A stretch of 64,000 nucleotides of DNA, taken from assembly GCA_963764345.1 (NCBI GenBank), contig CAVXSF010000004.1, positions 228,103 to 292,102 of the forward strand. Direction: 5' to 3'. The stretch is from DASQZK01 sp963764345 (GTDB taxonomy: Bacteria; Bacteroidota; Bacteroidia; Bacteroidales; GCA-2748055). Below, piece after piece: positions 56,041 to 64,000 of this stretch (the stretch's first letter is position 1; each line of letters starts with the position of its first letter). A model generated the notes under the pieces. The model was not told where the DNA came from, made no database searches, and saw only the letters and a program-made list of their open reading frames with translations. The translations under genes and the position numbers were made by a program.

Positions 56041-56129
56041 TAGTTTTAATATTAGCCACAGAAGCCTGATATTTGTAAATTCGAATTCTCAGATAGAAAA
56101 CGTACAATTCATCCTAAAATTGCATTTCC

Positions 56130-56847
56130 ATGGCCCTTGACAACATTATTGAATTTCATAACATATCCGTCTCCATCAAGGATCACCTTGTTTTGTCCGA
56201 TATTGATTTCACGGTTCAGAAAGGAGAGTTTGTTTTTGTGATCGGAAAAGTAGGAAGCGGAAAAACGTCGCTCATCAAAACGATTAATGCGGAGATATCT
56301 CTCACTGAGGGGAATGCCGTCGTTGCAGGGTTCGACCTGGTTTCCATCAGGCAGCGGCAGATTCCCTATCTGAGACGAAAACTCGGGATCGTATTCCAGG
56401 ATTTTCAGCTCATGCTCGACCGGTCGTGTACATGAAAACCTGTCGTTCGTTCTCCGGGCAACCGGCTGGAAGAGCAAGGATGAGATCAATACCCGCATCG
56501 GGGAGGTCCTGGAGAAAGTAGGTCTGGGTTACAAAGGATATAAGATGCCCCACCAGTTATCGGGAGGTGAACAGCAGCGGGTGGTCATAGCCCGTGCCCT
56601 TCTCAACGATCCGGAAATCATCCTTGCCGATGAACCTACCGGGAACCTCGATCCGCAAACGTCTGAAGGTATTATGAACATACTCACCGAGATCAGTAAA
56701 AACGGAAGGGCCGTGGTCATGGCCACGCATAACTATAACCTGCTGAAAAAATTCCCGGCACGAATCCTTAAATGTTTCGACGGGAAACTGGTAGAGACCG
56801 ACATGAATGATCCCGAGATCAAATTTCTTACAGGGCAGATGGCTTAG
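56130..56847 (+). CDS. ftsE: Cell-division ATP-binding protein FtsE-like, one frameshift
   Basis: About 238 residues in two frames. Walker A GKVGSGKTSLIK, Q-loop VFQDFQLMLDRS, then in the next frame HENLSFVLRATGW, signature LSGGEQQRVVIARAL, Walker B EIILADEPTGNLD and switch His MATHNY. The arrangement matches FtsE, the ATPase that works with FtsX at the septum to drive peptidoglycan hydrolysis. The join is near 56424 (DRSVHENLSF, one extra T). ftsX is not adjacent, so another small ABC ATPase (LolD type) cannot be fully excluded. Confidence 0.8.
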
Positions 56848-57968
56848 GTAAAGAGATAATCCCCATCGCCGTCCTGCAGCACACAGCCATCGCCGGAAAT
56901 AGCAGCAAGCTCTGCAGTGACTGCTGAAAACCTGTGCTTTCTTTCCATTGCCAGCCAGGTGCGTTTCAGACCCGCCGCATAGTCCGCAAAGGCTTCATGC
57001 GAAGTGAAGAGAACGTTGTTACGGCGATCAGAAAGTATATGATGGTATAATCCCCGGAAGAAATCCGATTCGTTTTTTTTATCATACCAAAGGTAGGGCG
57101 TCTTAATGGTGCCGTCCCGGAAATTAAGAAGTGCGATGCCCAGCCTTTCCCTGTTCCTGGAAACCTCTACCCAGATAAGCCGGAACTCGTCGGCAAATGA
57201 GCTGAAATGATACCGGTGATCGAGCGACTCATTCCGTGACGTTTTCTTTATCAGCCAGCCTTCCTTCATCCACCATTCGATCTGTTTTTGATCAGGCCGG
57301 GTGAAGTCATTGATGGATTTCTCCCTGATAAAGGCCATTTGCCCGGGAGAAGGAAAATCAAACGGTTCAGCCGACATCTCCGACTGGCTTTTTTTCAGCC
57401 AGGATGCCAGACTGATGTTCATTGCCGCATTGATCAGTTTGTCGCTGAGTTTAAACAATCCGGTGTAGTACACGGCTTTCACCAGCCGTGTGGCTGAGGA
57501 ATACGGTCTCAGGTTTTTCGCCCGGGAATGCAGGGAAGACCTTATACGGATCAGGGCGCCCTTTCTTTCCCTGATGGAAAAATCACCCAGGCGGCTGAGG
57601 TAAGCGGCTGTACGTTGGGAAATATCGGTATGGATAATGCGACGGCCGGTAATCTCGAGGGATTCCGTCAGCAGGGGGACGGAGACCTTTCCTCCCCTGT
57701 AATGCGGATGAGCATACCAGCATGATACCCAAAAAATCCGCTCCTGTTTCTTTCCACTCAGGATGCCCGGTAAAAGCCCTGTAAAACCGGCAATGTCGCC
57801 ATGGTCATCCCTGGCATAAATCAACAGGACATCTTCATCGACGGCATAAGGATTCTCAGCCTGGCTTTGAGCGCGCCAGGGGGTAATCGCAATATTTTTA
57901 CCCTCCCTGGCCAACATCTCGTCGGCTGTCCGCTTGAGATCCACTCGTTTAACACGTATAAACTCCAT
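56844..57968 (-). CDS. GNAT-like acyltransferase of a cell-surface operon
   Basis: A 374-residue protein. Residues 45-140 have a GNAT-like fold (VLLIYARDDHGDIAGFTGLL, FWVSCWYAHPHYRGGKVSVP) with the acetyl-CoA loop region around HPHYRGGKVSVPLL; the second half is longer and less clear. It is probably an acyl- or aminoacyl-transferase acting on a glycan or lipid precursor. Its ATG overlaps the stop of the ACP-like frame (TGATG), implying translational coupling, and it ends the mutS2-led operon, converging on ftsE with a four-base overlap. Confidence 0.6.
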   Translation of the reverse strand: MEFIRVKRVDLKRTADEMLAREGKNIAITPWRAQSQAENPYAVDEDVLLIYARDDHGDIAGFTGLLPGILSGKKQERIFWVSCWYAHPHYRGGKVSVPLLTESLEITGRRIIHTDISQRTAAYLSRLGDFSIRERKGALIRIRSSLHSRAKNLRPYSSATRLVKAVYYTGLFKLSDKLINAAMNISLASWLKKSQSEMSAEPFDFPSPGQMAFIREKSINDFTRPDQKQIEWWMKEGWLIKKTSRNESLDHRYHFSSFADEFRLIWVEVSRNRERLGIALLNFRDGTIKTPYLWYDKKNESDFFRGLYHHILSDRRNNVLFTSHEAFADYAAGLKRTWLAMERKHRFSAVTAELAAISGDGCVLQDGDGDYLFT

Positions 57969-58112
57969 CAGACAAAATGATTTTTCGGTATGGCTCTACA
58001 GATATTCTCAAAGGTATGCATATTCATGATATCTTCCAGACCGGAACGGATGCCAAACTCTTTTTCAATGACTCTTATCAGTATGAAATGTGTCCTATGG
58101 TTCCATACTCAT
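57968..58112 (-). pseudogene. Acyl-carrier-protein-like fragment
   Basis: The minus strand encodes THFILIRVIEKEFGIRSGLE then DIMNMHTFENICRAIPKNHF before TGA at 57968. This matches the second half of an acyl carrier protein (helix with EKEFGI, then the last helix). The phosphopantetheine Ser-containing DSL motif is not visible upstream. A one-base change near 58098 would open a start at ATG 58112. The rest of the gap to 58220 has no gene. Confidence 0.4.
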
Positions 58113-58220
58113 GGGTCAATATAATAATTCTCATGTGAGTTTAAAAAAACACATTCTGTAAATCAGAAAAATCATACCATAGATCAGAGGACTTACCGTC
58201 TTCCCTAACGTCTTACGTTG

Positions 58221-59228
58221 TTATGTCCGGTAAAGGATTTCAGGATGATAATAAAAATACTCAGCCTTAAGATATGTTTCAGCATCAGCGGCAGACTTTT
58301 CAAGTGATATCCGCTGGAAATGCGGAAACGGCTCGTTCCGCTTCAGCCCCGACGTCCCAAAAGATGCATCCAGCTCCCGGTGCCGTGGGTTATATAATCT
58401 CTGGAAGACTTCCTCACCCACACCTTCATCACTGAAAGGAAAGGAAAAGAGAGAATAGTCTATTCCGAACCTCGTTTTCAGGTCAGAAACGCTGTTCACA
58501 ATTTCTTCATATTGGCGTGAAGCATCCATTTCATGGAAAGACGGATGATCCATACTATGACCGCCGATATAAAAGCCTTTTTCTACCAGTTTCCTGATCT
58601 CCGTTTCGTTCAGATAGGGCCTGTTCATTGAAAGACAGGAACCGAAGTCGACCTCAAGGATGCCGGCAAGTCTGTCAATCAGGCTGATGCTGTCATAGCC
58701 GAGGGATAAAAGACTGGTCACCAGAGCCTCATCGCCTGATACCGAAAGCTTCAGCTTTGCTTCAACTTCCTTCCTTGTAGCAGTTGAAAGGTCTGTCCTG
58801 CGGATTTTATCGATAAGCAGCGATACTTTGTACCTGAAAAAAAGATCTTTGTTACCTATGAAATGGTTATTTAGAAAAAAAACGGCATTGATGCCTTTTT
58901 TCTCAAGGAGCGGAACGATGATGTCACTTACTTCCCGCAGTCCGTCATCAAAGCTCAGTATGAAGGCCGGCTTATCCGTGCGGCCCCTTGTATCCGGTTC
59001 AGTAAGCAACCCGGGTGAGGCGGGTTCAAAGTATTTAAGCAATTCGTCCAGGTCTCTTCTGAATTCATCCGTACTCTTCACCCTGTACAGATGGCGGATA
59101 TAAGGGGGAGGATCATCACTGACGGTGTGGTAAAAAGGAAAGATCAGCATCTTCCCGGTCTGGCGAATCATACGGGTAAGGGAGAAGGCCGATGCCACAG
59201 GTGCCAGTATATGTCTTAATTCAGTCAT
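58221..59228 (-). CDS. Polysaccharide deacetylase (NodB domain)
   Basis: A 335-residue carbohydrate esterase 4 protein. FPFYHTVSDD, ILSFDDGLREV with the catalytic and metal Asp pair, and GGHSMDHPSFHEM with the His-x3-His metal site are complete; FSFPFSDEG and the later His region follow. No signal peptide is seen, as in intracellular or cytoplasmic-face members. It removes acetyl groups from N-acetyl sugars of a surface polysaccharide. Its start overlaps the preceding gene's stop by four bases (ATGA). Confidence 0.87.
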   Translation of the reverse strand: MTELRHILAPVASAFSLTRMIRQTGKMLIFPFYHTVSDDPPPYIRHLYRVKSTDEFRRDLDELLKYFEPASPGLLTEPDTRGRTDKPAFILSFDDGLREVSDIIVPLLEKKGINAVFFLNNHFIGNKDLFFRYKVSLLIDKIRRTDLSTATRKEVEAKLKLSVSGDEALVTSLLSLGYDSISLIDRLAGILEVDFGSCLSMNRPYLNETEIRKLVEKGFYIGGHSMDHPSFHEMDASRQYEEIVNSVSDLKTRFGIDYSLFSFPFSDEGVGEEVFQRLYNPRHRELDASFGTSGLKRNEPFPHFQRISLEKSAADAETYLKAEYFYYHPEILYRT

Positions 59229-60130
59229 GGTAAGCCTTTTATTAACCTGAAAACAGCGGGCAGCCTGTTCATCGTCACGGTTGGATATTTAATCTCCCTG
59301 GCTCCGAATCCGGTGAAGAACCTGGCAATGCCCGGAATATTTGAACCTTCAAAATCAAGGACCATCCCGCTTCCTTCATAACTTCCGATGATATGATCGA
59401 CTATACTGAACATCGCCCTCGATGTCTTCCCTTCATCACCGGAAACCGGGATAAGATAGTATATTCTCCCGCCGAAAACAGCAAAAAAAGCTGCGGCCAC
59501 CAGCCGGCCTTCAATTTTCGCGCCTATAAGACGGCCGTACCCCATGGCAATCACCTTATCGACAAAACCATTCATCCATTCGTAATGCTCACGCGGCCTT
59601 TTCACCGGAGCGTTTTCACGCCTCAGTCTTATCAGGTCGGTAATCCCGATCTTCCCGGTCAACTCCACGAAAGGCAATGATTTCTGTATATTTCGCTTCG
59701 TATTATCGGAGAAGGCTGCATGAATGTCGGTGTAATTCCGGCCAAGCCTGAGCTCAAAATTCGAATTGCTTTGCACGGGAAAGGTAAGTCCTCTCAGATC
59801 GTTGGTATAGTTCAGGTTGAAGTGTGCGTATCGGATATAGGGCGGAATGGCACCGAGAAACTCACCGGCTTTTTCCGGGTTAACCCATGTCCCGGAAAAA
59901 ATGCCGAGCTGCTGACTGTAAAAGGGCTGAAAAAGGTAAGTAATGCCAGCCTTTTTTCTCATGGTCAAGGGCATCACAGCCCTGTAATCATCTTCCACAA
60001 GTCCTCCCCAGCCGGGTGCGGTAATGTCAAGGTACCATGATAAGGCATATATCAATCCTGCTTTGGAGCTCCGGATACATTCATCCCAACTCTTCCGGTC
60101 TATTTTGCCCTGTTCGATATATCTGATCAT
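59225..60130 (-). CDS. FemAB/GNAT-like peptidyl- or acyltransferase
   Basis: About 301 residues. IYALSWYLDITAPGWGGLVE, DYRAVMPLTMRKKAG, FELRLGRNYTDIHAAFSDNT, KRNIQKS and IGAKIEGRLVAAAFFAVFGG, then YYLIPVSGDEGKTSRAM form the BioF2-like/FemAB fold found in exopolysaccharide operons. The likely start is ATG 60130, one base after the upstream stop; an extension to 60169 is possible. It may attach an amino acid or acyl group to a sugar. Substrate unknown. Confidence 0.7.
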   Translation of the reverse strand: MIRYIEQGKIDRKSWDECIRSSKAGLIYALSWYLDITAPGWGGLVEDDYRAVMPLTMRKKAGITYLFQPFYSQQLGIFSGTWVNPEKAGEFLGAIPPYIRYAHFNLNYTNDLRGLTFPVQSNSNFELRLGRNYTDIHAAFSDNTKRNIQKSLPFVELTGKIGITDLIRLRRENAPVKRPREHYEWMNGFVDKVIAMGYGRLIGAKIEGRLVAAAFFAVFGGRIYYLIPVSGDEGKTSRAMFSIVDHIIGSYEGSGMVLDFEGSNIPGIARFFTGFGAREIKYPTVTMNRLPAVFRLIKGLP

Positions 60131-60131
60131 C

Positions 60132-61427
60132 TCAATAGGTTTCTTTAATCTGTGAAAGCATGTGTTCATAAACAGCTGACCAGCCTATCCATTCCCCTTT
60201 ATTACCCAGCGAGTCGTTATGCCATACCGGGATAAAATATCCGCCTTCCTTTCCGACAACAGAAACCAGCTCACTGATTTTCTGAATGGCTTCCGCAGGA
60301 CCTAGTTTCAGGTAATCCTTCAGTGTACGGTCCATGACTGCAAAGGGGAAAACCTTCAATGACGTCACCTGGTTTCTTTCCAGATCAAAAAAATTGAACG
60401 GCGAAGAGGTTCCTGCCCTGAAACCGGTCCTGTCGGCAAACCCCATGGAATAGTCTTCTTCAAATCCTTCTTCCGCCGACCTCCGGTACGTGGCAGGAAA
60501 ATTCAGCCTCAGGAAATGCTGCCGCAACCGTGTAACCGGATGCCCGGTGACCTCTTCCAGGATCTTCCTCTCGGCCCTGAACATCTGAAGGTCTTCGCTT
60601 GTGTGATAGGAAGGATGAAAACCTGTCCTGAAATCAGAAGAGAGGTCTCTGGCCAGTCTGCGCCAGGCGGGATGATGTACCGGGGTGTTCAGGTCAAATT
60701 TTCCGCCGGAGCCGGCCAGTAAAAAAACGGTGAGGGTCTGGTCATGTTTTTCCCTGATAAAGCTATAGGAGTCGTACGGATCAGGTTGAGACCCGCGAAG
60801 TATAGCGATCCTTTCCGCCAATCCCCTGGCATTACCCCTGAACGCTTGTCTGGCCATACCGCCCAGTGTCCTGTAGAGGCCCCTGTTTCGAATGGCCCAT
60901 GCAACGTCGATATCGATCGTGGGACAAAAAGACGGGCCCGGTCTTGATATCAGGAAACGAGGGTATATTCTTTGTAATTCAGCTGACAGCACGTTCGCCC
61001 AGCGATTGATTACTGGTATGTCGAGGAAACCCTGTCTAAACGCGAGACTTTCCGTAGCAGGGAACCGGCCGTGCTGATCGGCTGTGAACGACAGATATTC
61101 TTCGTATCTGGTGAGAAGGTAAAAAGCGGCGGAGAAGATATCAAAACGTAAATTTCCTTCTGTAGAGGGAAACAGCAGCGTCCTGTCCCCGCTGTCCGTC
61201 ACCTCCGGACTGAACATCCTGATGGTGTTCTCTTCAAGAAATCGGGATGGCAGGATCTGCAGACTGCCGTCTACCGGTTGCGCCGAATACGAAATTACGG
61301 GCCCATCATAGCCGGATGCATCACTACGCCCGGTGGTGAAGACAGGTTGTACCCCCAACAGATCGCCCAGGATGAATTCTGCAATATACCTCAGCCTTGG
61401 GCTGATATGCTCACTGTAGATTAACAT
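60132..61427 (-). CDS. Polysaccharide-deacetylase-like protein with DUF7033-type N-terminus
   Basis: A 431-residue protein. The N-terminal half (LIYSEHISPRLRYIAEFILG, LFPSTEGNLRFDIFSAAFYL, LLTRYEEYLSF) is the domain common in Bacteroidota before a deacetylase barrel, and the C-terminal half has PTIDIDVAWAIRNRG, GFHPSYHTSEDLQMF and RQHFLRLNFPATYR. The active-site Asp-Asp pair of CE4 is reduced to TIDID, so catalysis is plausible but uncertain. It begins seven bases after mutS2 and is coupled to the FemAB-like gene. Confidence 0.75.
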   Translation of the reverse strand: MLIYSEHISPRLRYIAEFILGDLLGVQPVFTTGRSDASGYDGPVISYSAQPVDGSLQILPSRFLEENTIRMFSPEVTDSGDRTLLFPSTEGNLRFDIFSAAFYLLTRYEEYLSFTADQHGRFPATESLAFRQGFLDIPVINRWANVLSAELQRIYPRFLISRPGPSFCPTIDIDVAWAIRNRGLYRTLGGMARQAFRGNARGLAERIAILRGSQPDPYDSYSFIREKHDQTLTVFLLAGSGGKFDLNTPVHHPAWRRLARDLSSDFRTGFHPSYHTSEDLQMFRAERKILEEVTGHPVTRLRQHFLRLNFPATYRRSAEEGFEEDYSMGFADRTGFRAGTSSPFNFFDLERNQVTSLKVFPFAVMDRTLKDYLKLGPAEAIQKISELVSVVGKEGGYFIPVWHNDSLGNKGEWIGWSAVYEHMLSQIKETY

Positions 61428-61433
61428 TCATTT

Positions 61434-63938
61434 TTATATATCCAGTTCAACAATGGTAATCCCGGCGCCTCCTCGTTCGACATTCTCATCAGCGTATGAT
61501 TTTACCACATCTATAGCCGAGAGATACTGGCGGACCAGTTCCCGGAGGATCCCGTTTCCTTTCCCGTGCAAAATCCTCAGATGACGGGCCTGTACCATTA
61601 CGGCCTGATCTACAAAATCGGTCAGCATGGATATAGCCTCATCAGCCCGTTTCCCGCGAAGATCGATATTGGGGCTGAAATTCAGCTTTCGTACGCCCGA
61701 CGTCCAGTCGTCCGTTTGTGAAGCTTTGTAAACAGGGCGGTCCATTTTCCTGTATTTCTCCCGGCTGATTTTTTCAAGAACTCCCGTACTGACCACAGTA
61801 CGAACACTTCCGAAAGCCACGGTGGCCTTTTTGCCTTTCAGCTGAAGCACTTCACCGGGAGTCTCCTGCCCGATCATCAACACATAGTCGCCGGCGCGGA
61901 TCACAGGATCCTGTTCTTCGGGAACTTTTGGTGGTTTTCGTCCCAACGCCGGATTCCGGACCCCGATCATTTCGCTGGTCTTTTTCAGTTCTTTCATCCG
62001 GCGTGTCAGTTCATCACCCTCATCACTGAGCACTTCATCGCCAGAGCCTTCACTGACGGTCTCCCGGAAGGTCTCCAGTCGTTTTCTGGCTTCCCTCGTT
62101 TTCATTCTTTCAGCCTCATTCTCCCGGATCTCCCTGATGGTATTCTCAATCTGCCGGTTGGCACCGGAGAGTAGCCGCTCGGCTTCATCTTTGGCTTCCT
62201 TCAGGACCTTTTTCCTCAGCTTATCGGTATCGCTAAGCTCCATGTCGTATTTCTCCACCAGTTCGGAGAGACGTTTTTCGGCCAGACGGATCCGCTGTCT
62301 TTTATCCTCCCAGTATTTCTTATCGCGGATGATATCTTTCAGATGTTTTTCAAAATCCACATGATCCTTACCGATCTTGTCTTCGGCCGATTTCAGGATG
62401 TCTTCGGGCAGACCGATCTTCCGTGCGATCTCAAAGGCGAAGGATGATCCGGGACGGCCCGGGACAAGCTTGTAAATGGGAAGCATCTTACTGGTATCGA
62501 ACAACATGGCACCGTTCATGATCCCTTCGGCCGAAGCGGCAAAATGTTTCAGGTTGGTATAATGGGTGGTGATGACACCAAATACACGTGAGGTATTCAG
62601 ACTTTCCAGCACTGATTCGGCGATGGCTCCTCCCAGCATCGGCTCTGTACCGCTGCCAAATTCATCGATGAGCACCAGACTGGCCGGACCGGCGTTCTTC
62701 GTAAAATATTTCATATTGATGAGGTGGGAACTGTAGGTGCTCAGGTCATTTTCGATGGACTGTTCATCCCCCATGTCGATGAAGATACTATCAAAACATC
62801 CGCATACCGACGTGTCCGACATGGTGACCAGGAAGCCGCACTGAAGCATATACTGAAGTAATCCGGCCGTCTGAAGACAAACCGATTTGCCACCGGCGTT
62901 CGGGCCCGAAATCAGAAGTATCCTGTTTTGCTTATCGAGTTTCAGGTCTAGCGGAACGACTTCGTTTTCCTTCTTCAGTTCGCGGAAGGACAGGAATAAC
63001 AGCGGATGAACGGCCGAATGCCAGTCGATTTCCGGCTCATTCCTTACAGAGGGCATCACCGCGGCGATATCCCGGGCAAAACGTGCCCTTGCCCTTACCG
63101 AATCGATCCGGGCCATGAAATGATGCGAAAGCCGGAGATCGTCGATGTAAGGACGAATGAAATCCGTCATCCCGGTAAGGATTTTTACCATCTCACGACG
63201 CTCGGCAATTTCCAGTTCCCGCAGTTCATTGTTGGCCTCAACCACCTCGGCAGGTTCGATATACGCGGTTTTTCCGGTAGCCGATTCATCATGAACATAC
63301 CCTTTGATCTGCCGCTTATTCATGGCGGGCACCGGGATCACCGGCCTGCCGTTACGGATCGTCAATGTAGCATCTTCATCCACCAGACCCTGCTGCCGGG
63401 CGATCTCCAGGAGACGGTTGATCTTTTTCGATATGGACGCCTCCTTGCCGCTGATCTCCCTCCGGATGCGCTGAAGATCCGGGGAGGCATTATCCCTGAT
63501 CTTTCCCTGCTTGTTGAGAATGCTGCCAATGCGGTCGATGACCACCGGAAATACCATCACTTCCCGGGCCATGGCCGACAAACGGGTACAGTTAACGGCA
63601 TCATCTGACTTCAGGAAAGAGAGGATAGACCTGACCGAATCCAGGGCTCTTTTAAGGTCAAAGAATTCCTGCTCCTCCAGGAAGGTGCCTTCAACCCGGG
63701 CTTTTTTCAGCGGTTGTGAGATGTCGATAAAATAGCCAATGGGAAATTCCACCTCGTGGATGAGGATCTGCCGGAACTCCTCCACCTCCTCCAGCCTGGC
63801 CCTTACCGTTTCCGGATCGGACGAAAATACCGATTGCCAAATCATTTCCCTGCCGGGATCGAAAAGGCAGAATTTTGCAGCCTGCTCCCGGATCTTATCG
63901 GCTCCGATCTTCTTCTCGAAATTGTCTGGATATATCAC
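61434..63938 (-). CDS. mutS2: MutS2 family ATPase/nuclease
   Basis: An 834-residue MutS2. Lever/clamp region at 1-290, ATPase with Walker A SGPNAGGKSVCLQ, SFIDMGDEQSIENDLSTYSS-type dimer motif, Walker B LVLIDEFGSGTEP and FGVITTHYTNLKHFA, a long coiled coil (about 510-650), a KOW-like segment and a C-terminal Smr nuclease domain (IDLRGKRADEAIS, ILHGKGNGILRELV). MutS2 suppresses recombination and, in some bacteria, rescues collided ribosomes. The start is a GTG (63938); no ATG is available. It heads the surface-polysaccharide operon. Confidence 0.93.
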   Translation of the reverse strand: MIYPDNFEKKIGADKIREQAAKFCLFDPGREMIWQSVFSSDPETVRARLEEVEEFRQILIHEVEFPIGYFIDISQPLKKARVEGTFLEEQEFFDLKRALDSVRSILSFLKSDDAVNCTRLSAMAREVMVFPVVIDRIGSILNKQGKIRDNASPDLQRIRREISGKEASISKKINRLLEIARQQGLVDEDATLTIRNGRPVIPVPAMNKRQIKGYVHDESATGKTAYIEPAEVVEANNELRELEIAERREMVKILTGMTDFIRPYIDDLRLSHHFMARIDSVRARARFARDIAAVMPSVRNEPEIDWHSAVHPLLFLSFRELKKENEVVPLDLKLDKQNRILLISGPNAGGKSVCLQTAGLLQYMLQCGFLVTMSDTSVCGCFDSIFIDMGDEQSIENDLSTYSSHLINMKYFTKNAGPASLVLIDEFGSGTEPMLGGAIAESVLESLNTSRVFGVITTHYTNLKHFAASAEGIMNGAMLFDTSKMLPIYKLVPGRPGSSFAFEIARKIGLPEDILKSAEDKIGKDHVDFEKHLKDIIRDKKYWEDKRQRIRLAEKRLSELVEKYDMELSDTDKLRKKVLKEAKDEAERLLSGANRQIENTIREIRENEAERMKTREARKRLETFRETVSEGSGDEVLSDEGDELTRRMKELKKTSEMIGVRNPALGRKPPKVPEEQDPVIRAGDYVLMIGQETPGEVLQLKGKKATVAFGSVRTVVSTGVLEKISREKYRKMDRPVYKASQTDDWTSGVRKLNFSPNIDLRGKRADEAISMLTDFVDQAVMVQARHLRILHGKGNGILRELVRQYLSAIDVVKSYADENVERGGAGITIVELDI

Positions 63939-63955
63939 AACCTGGTATTTACTGA

Positions 63956-63963
63956 CAAAGGTA
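63956..63963 (-). promoter_or_regulatory. -7 box upstream of mutS2
   Basis: TACCTTTG on the minus strand matches TAnnTTTG, 17 bases before the GTG start, implying a short leader. No clear -33 box. Confidence 0.35.
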
Positions 63964-64000
63964 ATAAAATAATGGTTTGGGGAGTGGGGAGTGGTGATTA

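Noticed and set aside
1..64000. tRNA, rRNA or CRISPR loci
   Set aside because: No T-loop-like GGTTCGANTCC context with a cloverleaf, no rRNA signature and no regularly spaced direct repeats were seen.

Overview
The window reads as chromosome of a Bacteroidota bacterium, probably a Bacteroidales/Marinilabiliales-type polysaccharide degrader. The evidence is lipoprotein-rich secreted glycoside hydrolases, a hybrid two-component regulator with Reg_prop and Y_Y_Y sensor repeats, a Nudix-type xylose regulator, PPi-type phosphofructokinase, -7 boxes of the TAnnTTTG type, and mostly absent Shine-Dalgarno sites. No rRNA, tRNA or CRISPR array was seen.

Layout. (1) 1-7.3 kb, minus strand: a LacI regulator leads a run of SDR reductase, small lipoprotein, PPi-phosphofructokinase, HAD phosphatase, LarA-like racemase/epimerase, PdxB and Gnd (cut by the window edge). 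(2) 7.6-10.3 kb, plus strand: uxaE and uxaC, the entry steps of hexuronate catabolism. (3) 10.4-16.7 kb, minus strand: GH30 and GH3 lipoproteins and a cytosolic GH94 phosphorylase, which fit beta-glucan or cello-oligosaccharide use. (4) 16.7-23.5 kb: DUF1003 protein, exported peroxiredoxin, large hybrid two-component sensor. (5) 23.8-29.5 kb: a decayed accessory island with a tocopherol-cyclase-like protein, ORF6N protein, recombinase and XRE fragments, two broken Rhs core pieces, an AT-rich Rhs toxin-tip/lipoprotein-immunity pair, a RhuM-Fic protein and an antitoxin-like gene. (6) 29.7-37.6 kb, plus strand: LacI regulator, kduI, kduD, DUF4861 lipoprotein, KDPG aldolase and a three-part TRAP transporter, a pectin/uronate catabolic operon. 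(7) 37.7-41.5 kb: PAS histidine kinase and an anaerobic sulfatase-maturase-like radical SAM protein. (8) 41.8-47.2 kb: Nudix regulator, xylB, xylA, xylE, a complete xylose uptake and isomerase pathway with a palindromic operator candidate. (9) 47.2-64 kb: HlyD protein, gyrB, an outer-membrane barrel with a TPR protein, ftsE, then a minus-strand operon of mutS2, two polysaccharide-deacetylase-like proteins, a FemAB/GNAT-like protein, an ACP-like fragment and another acyltransferase-like protein.

The metabolic genes fit together. Galacturonate and glucuronate enter through UxaC, are interconverted at the ketouronate level by UxaE and probably reduced by the SDR. Unsaturated uronates from pectin go through KduI/KduD to the KDPG aldolase. 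UxuA and KDG kinase are not in the window.

A technical warning: about 18 genes-breaking indels were located by reading adjoining frames, and nearly all are single extra bases. Ten of them lie in 30.8-35 kb. This bias looks more like consensus error than true gene decay, so the interrupted genes are described as probable intact genes with the lesion stated.
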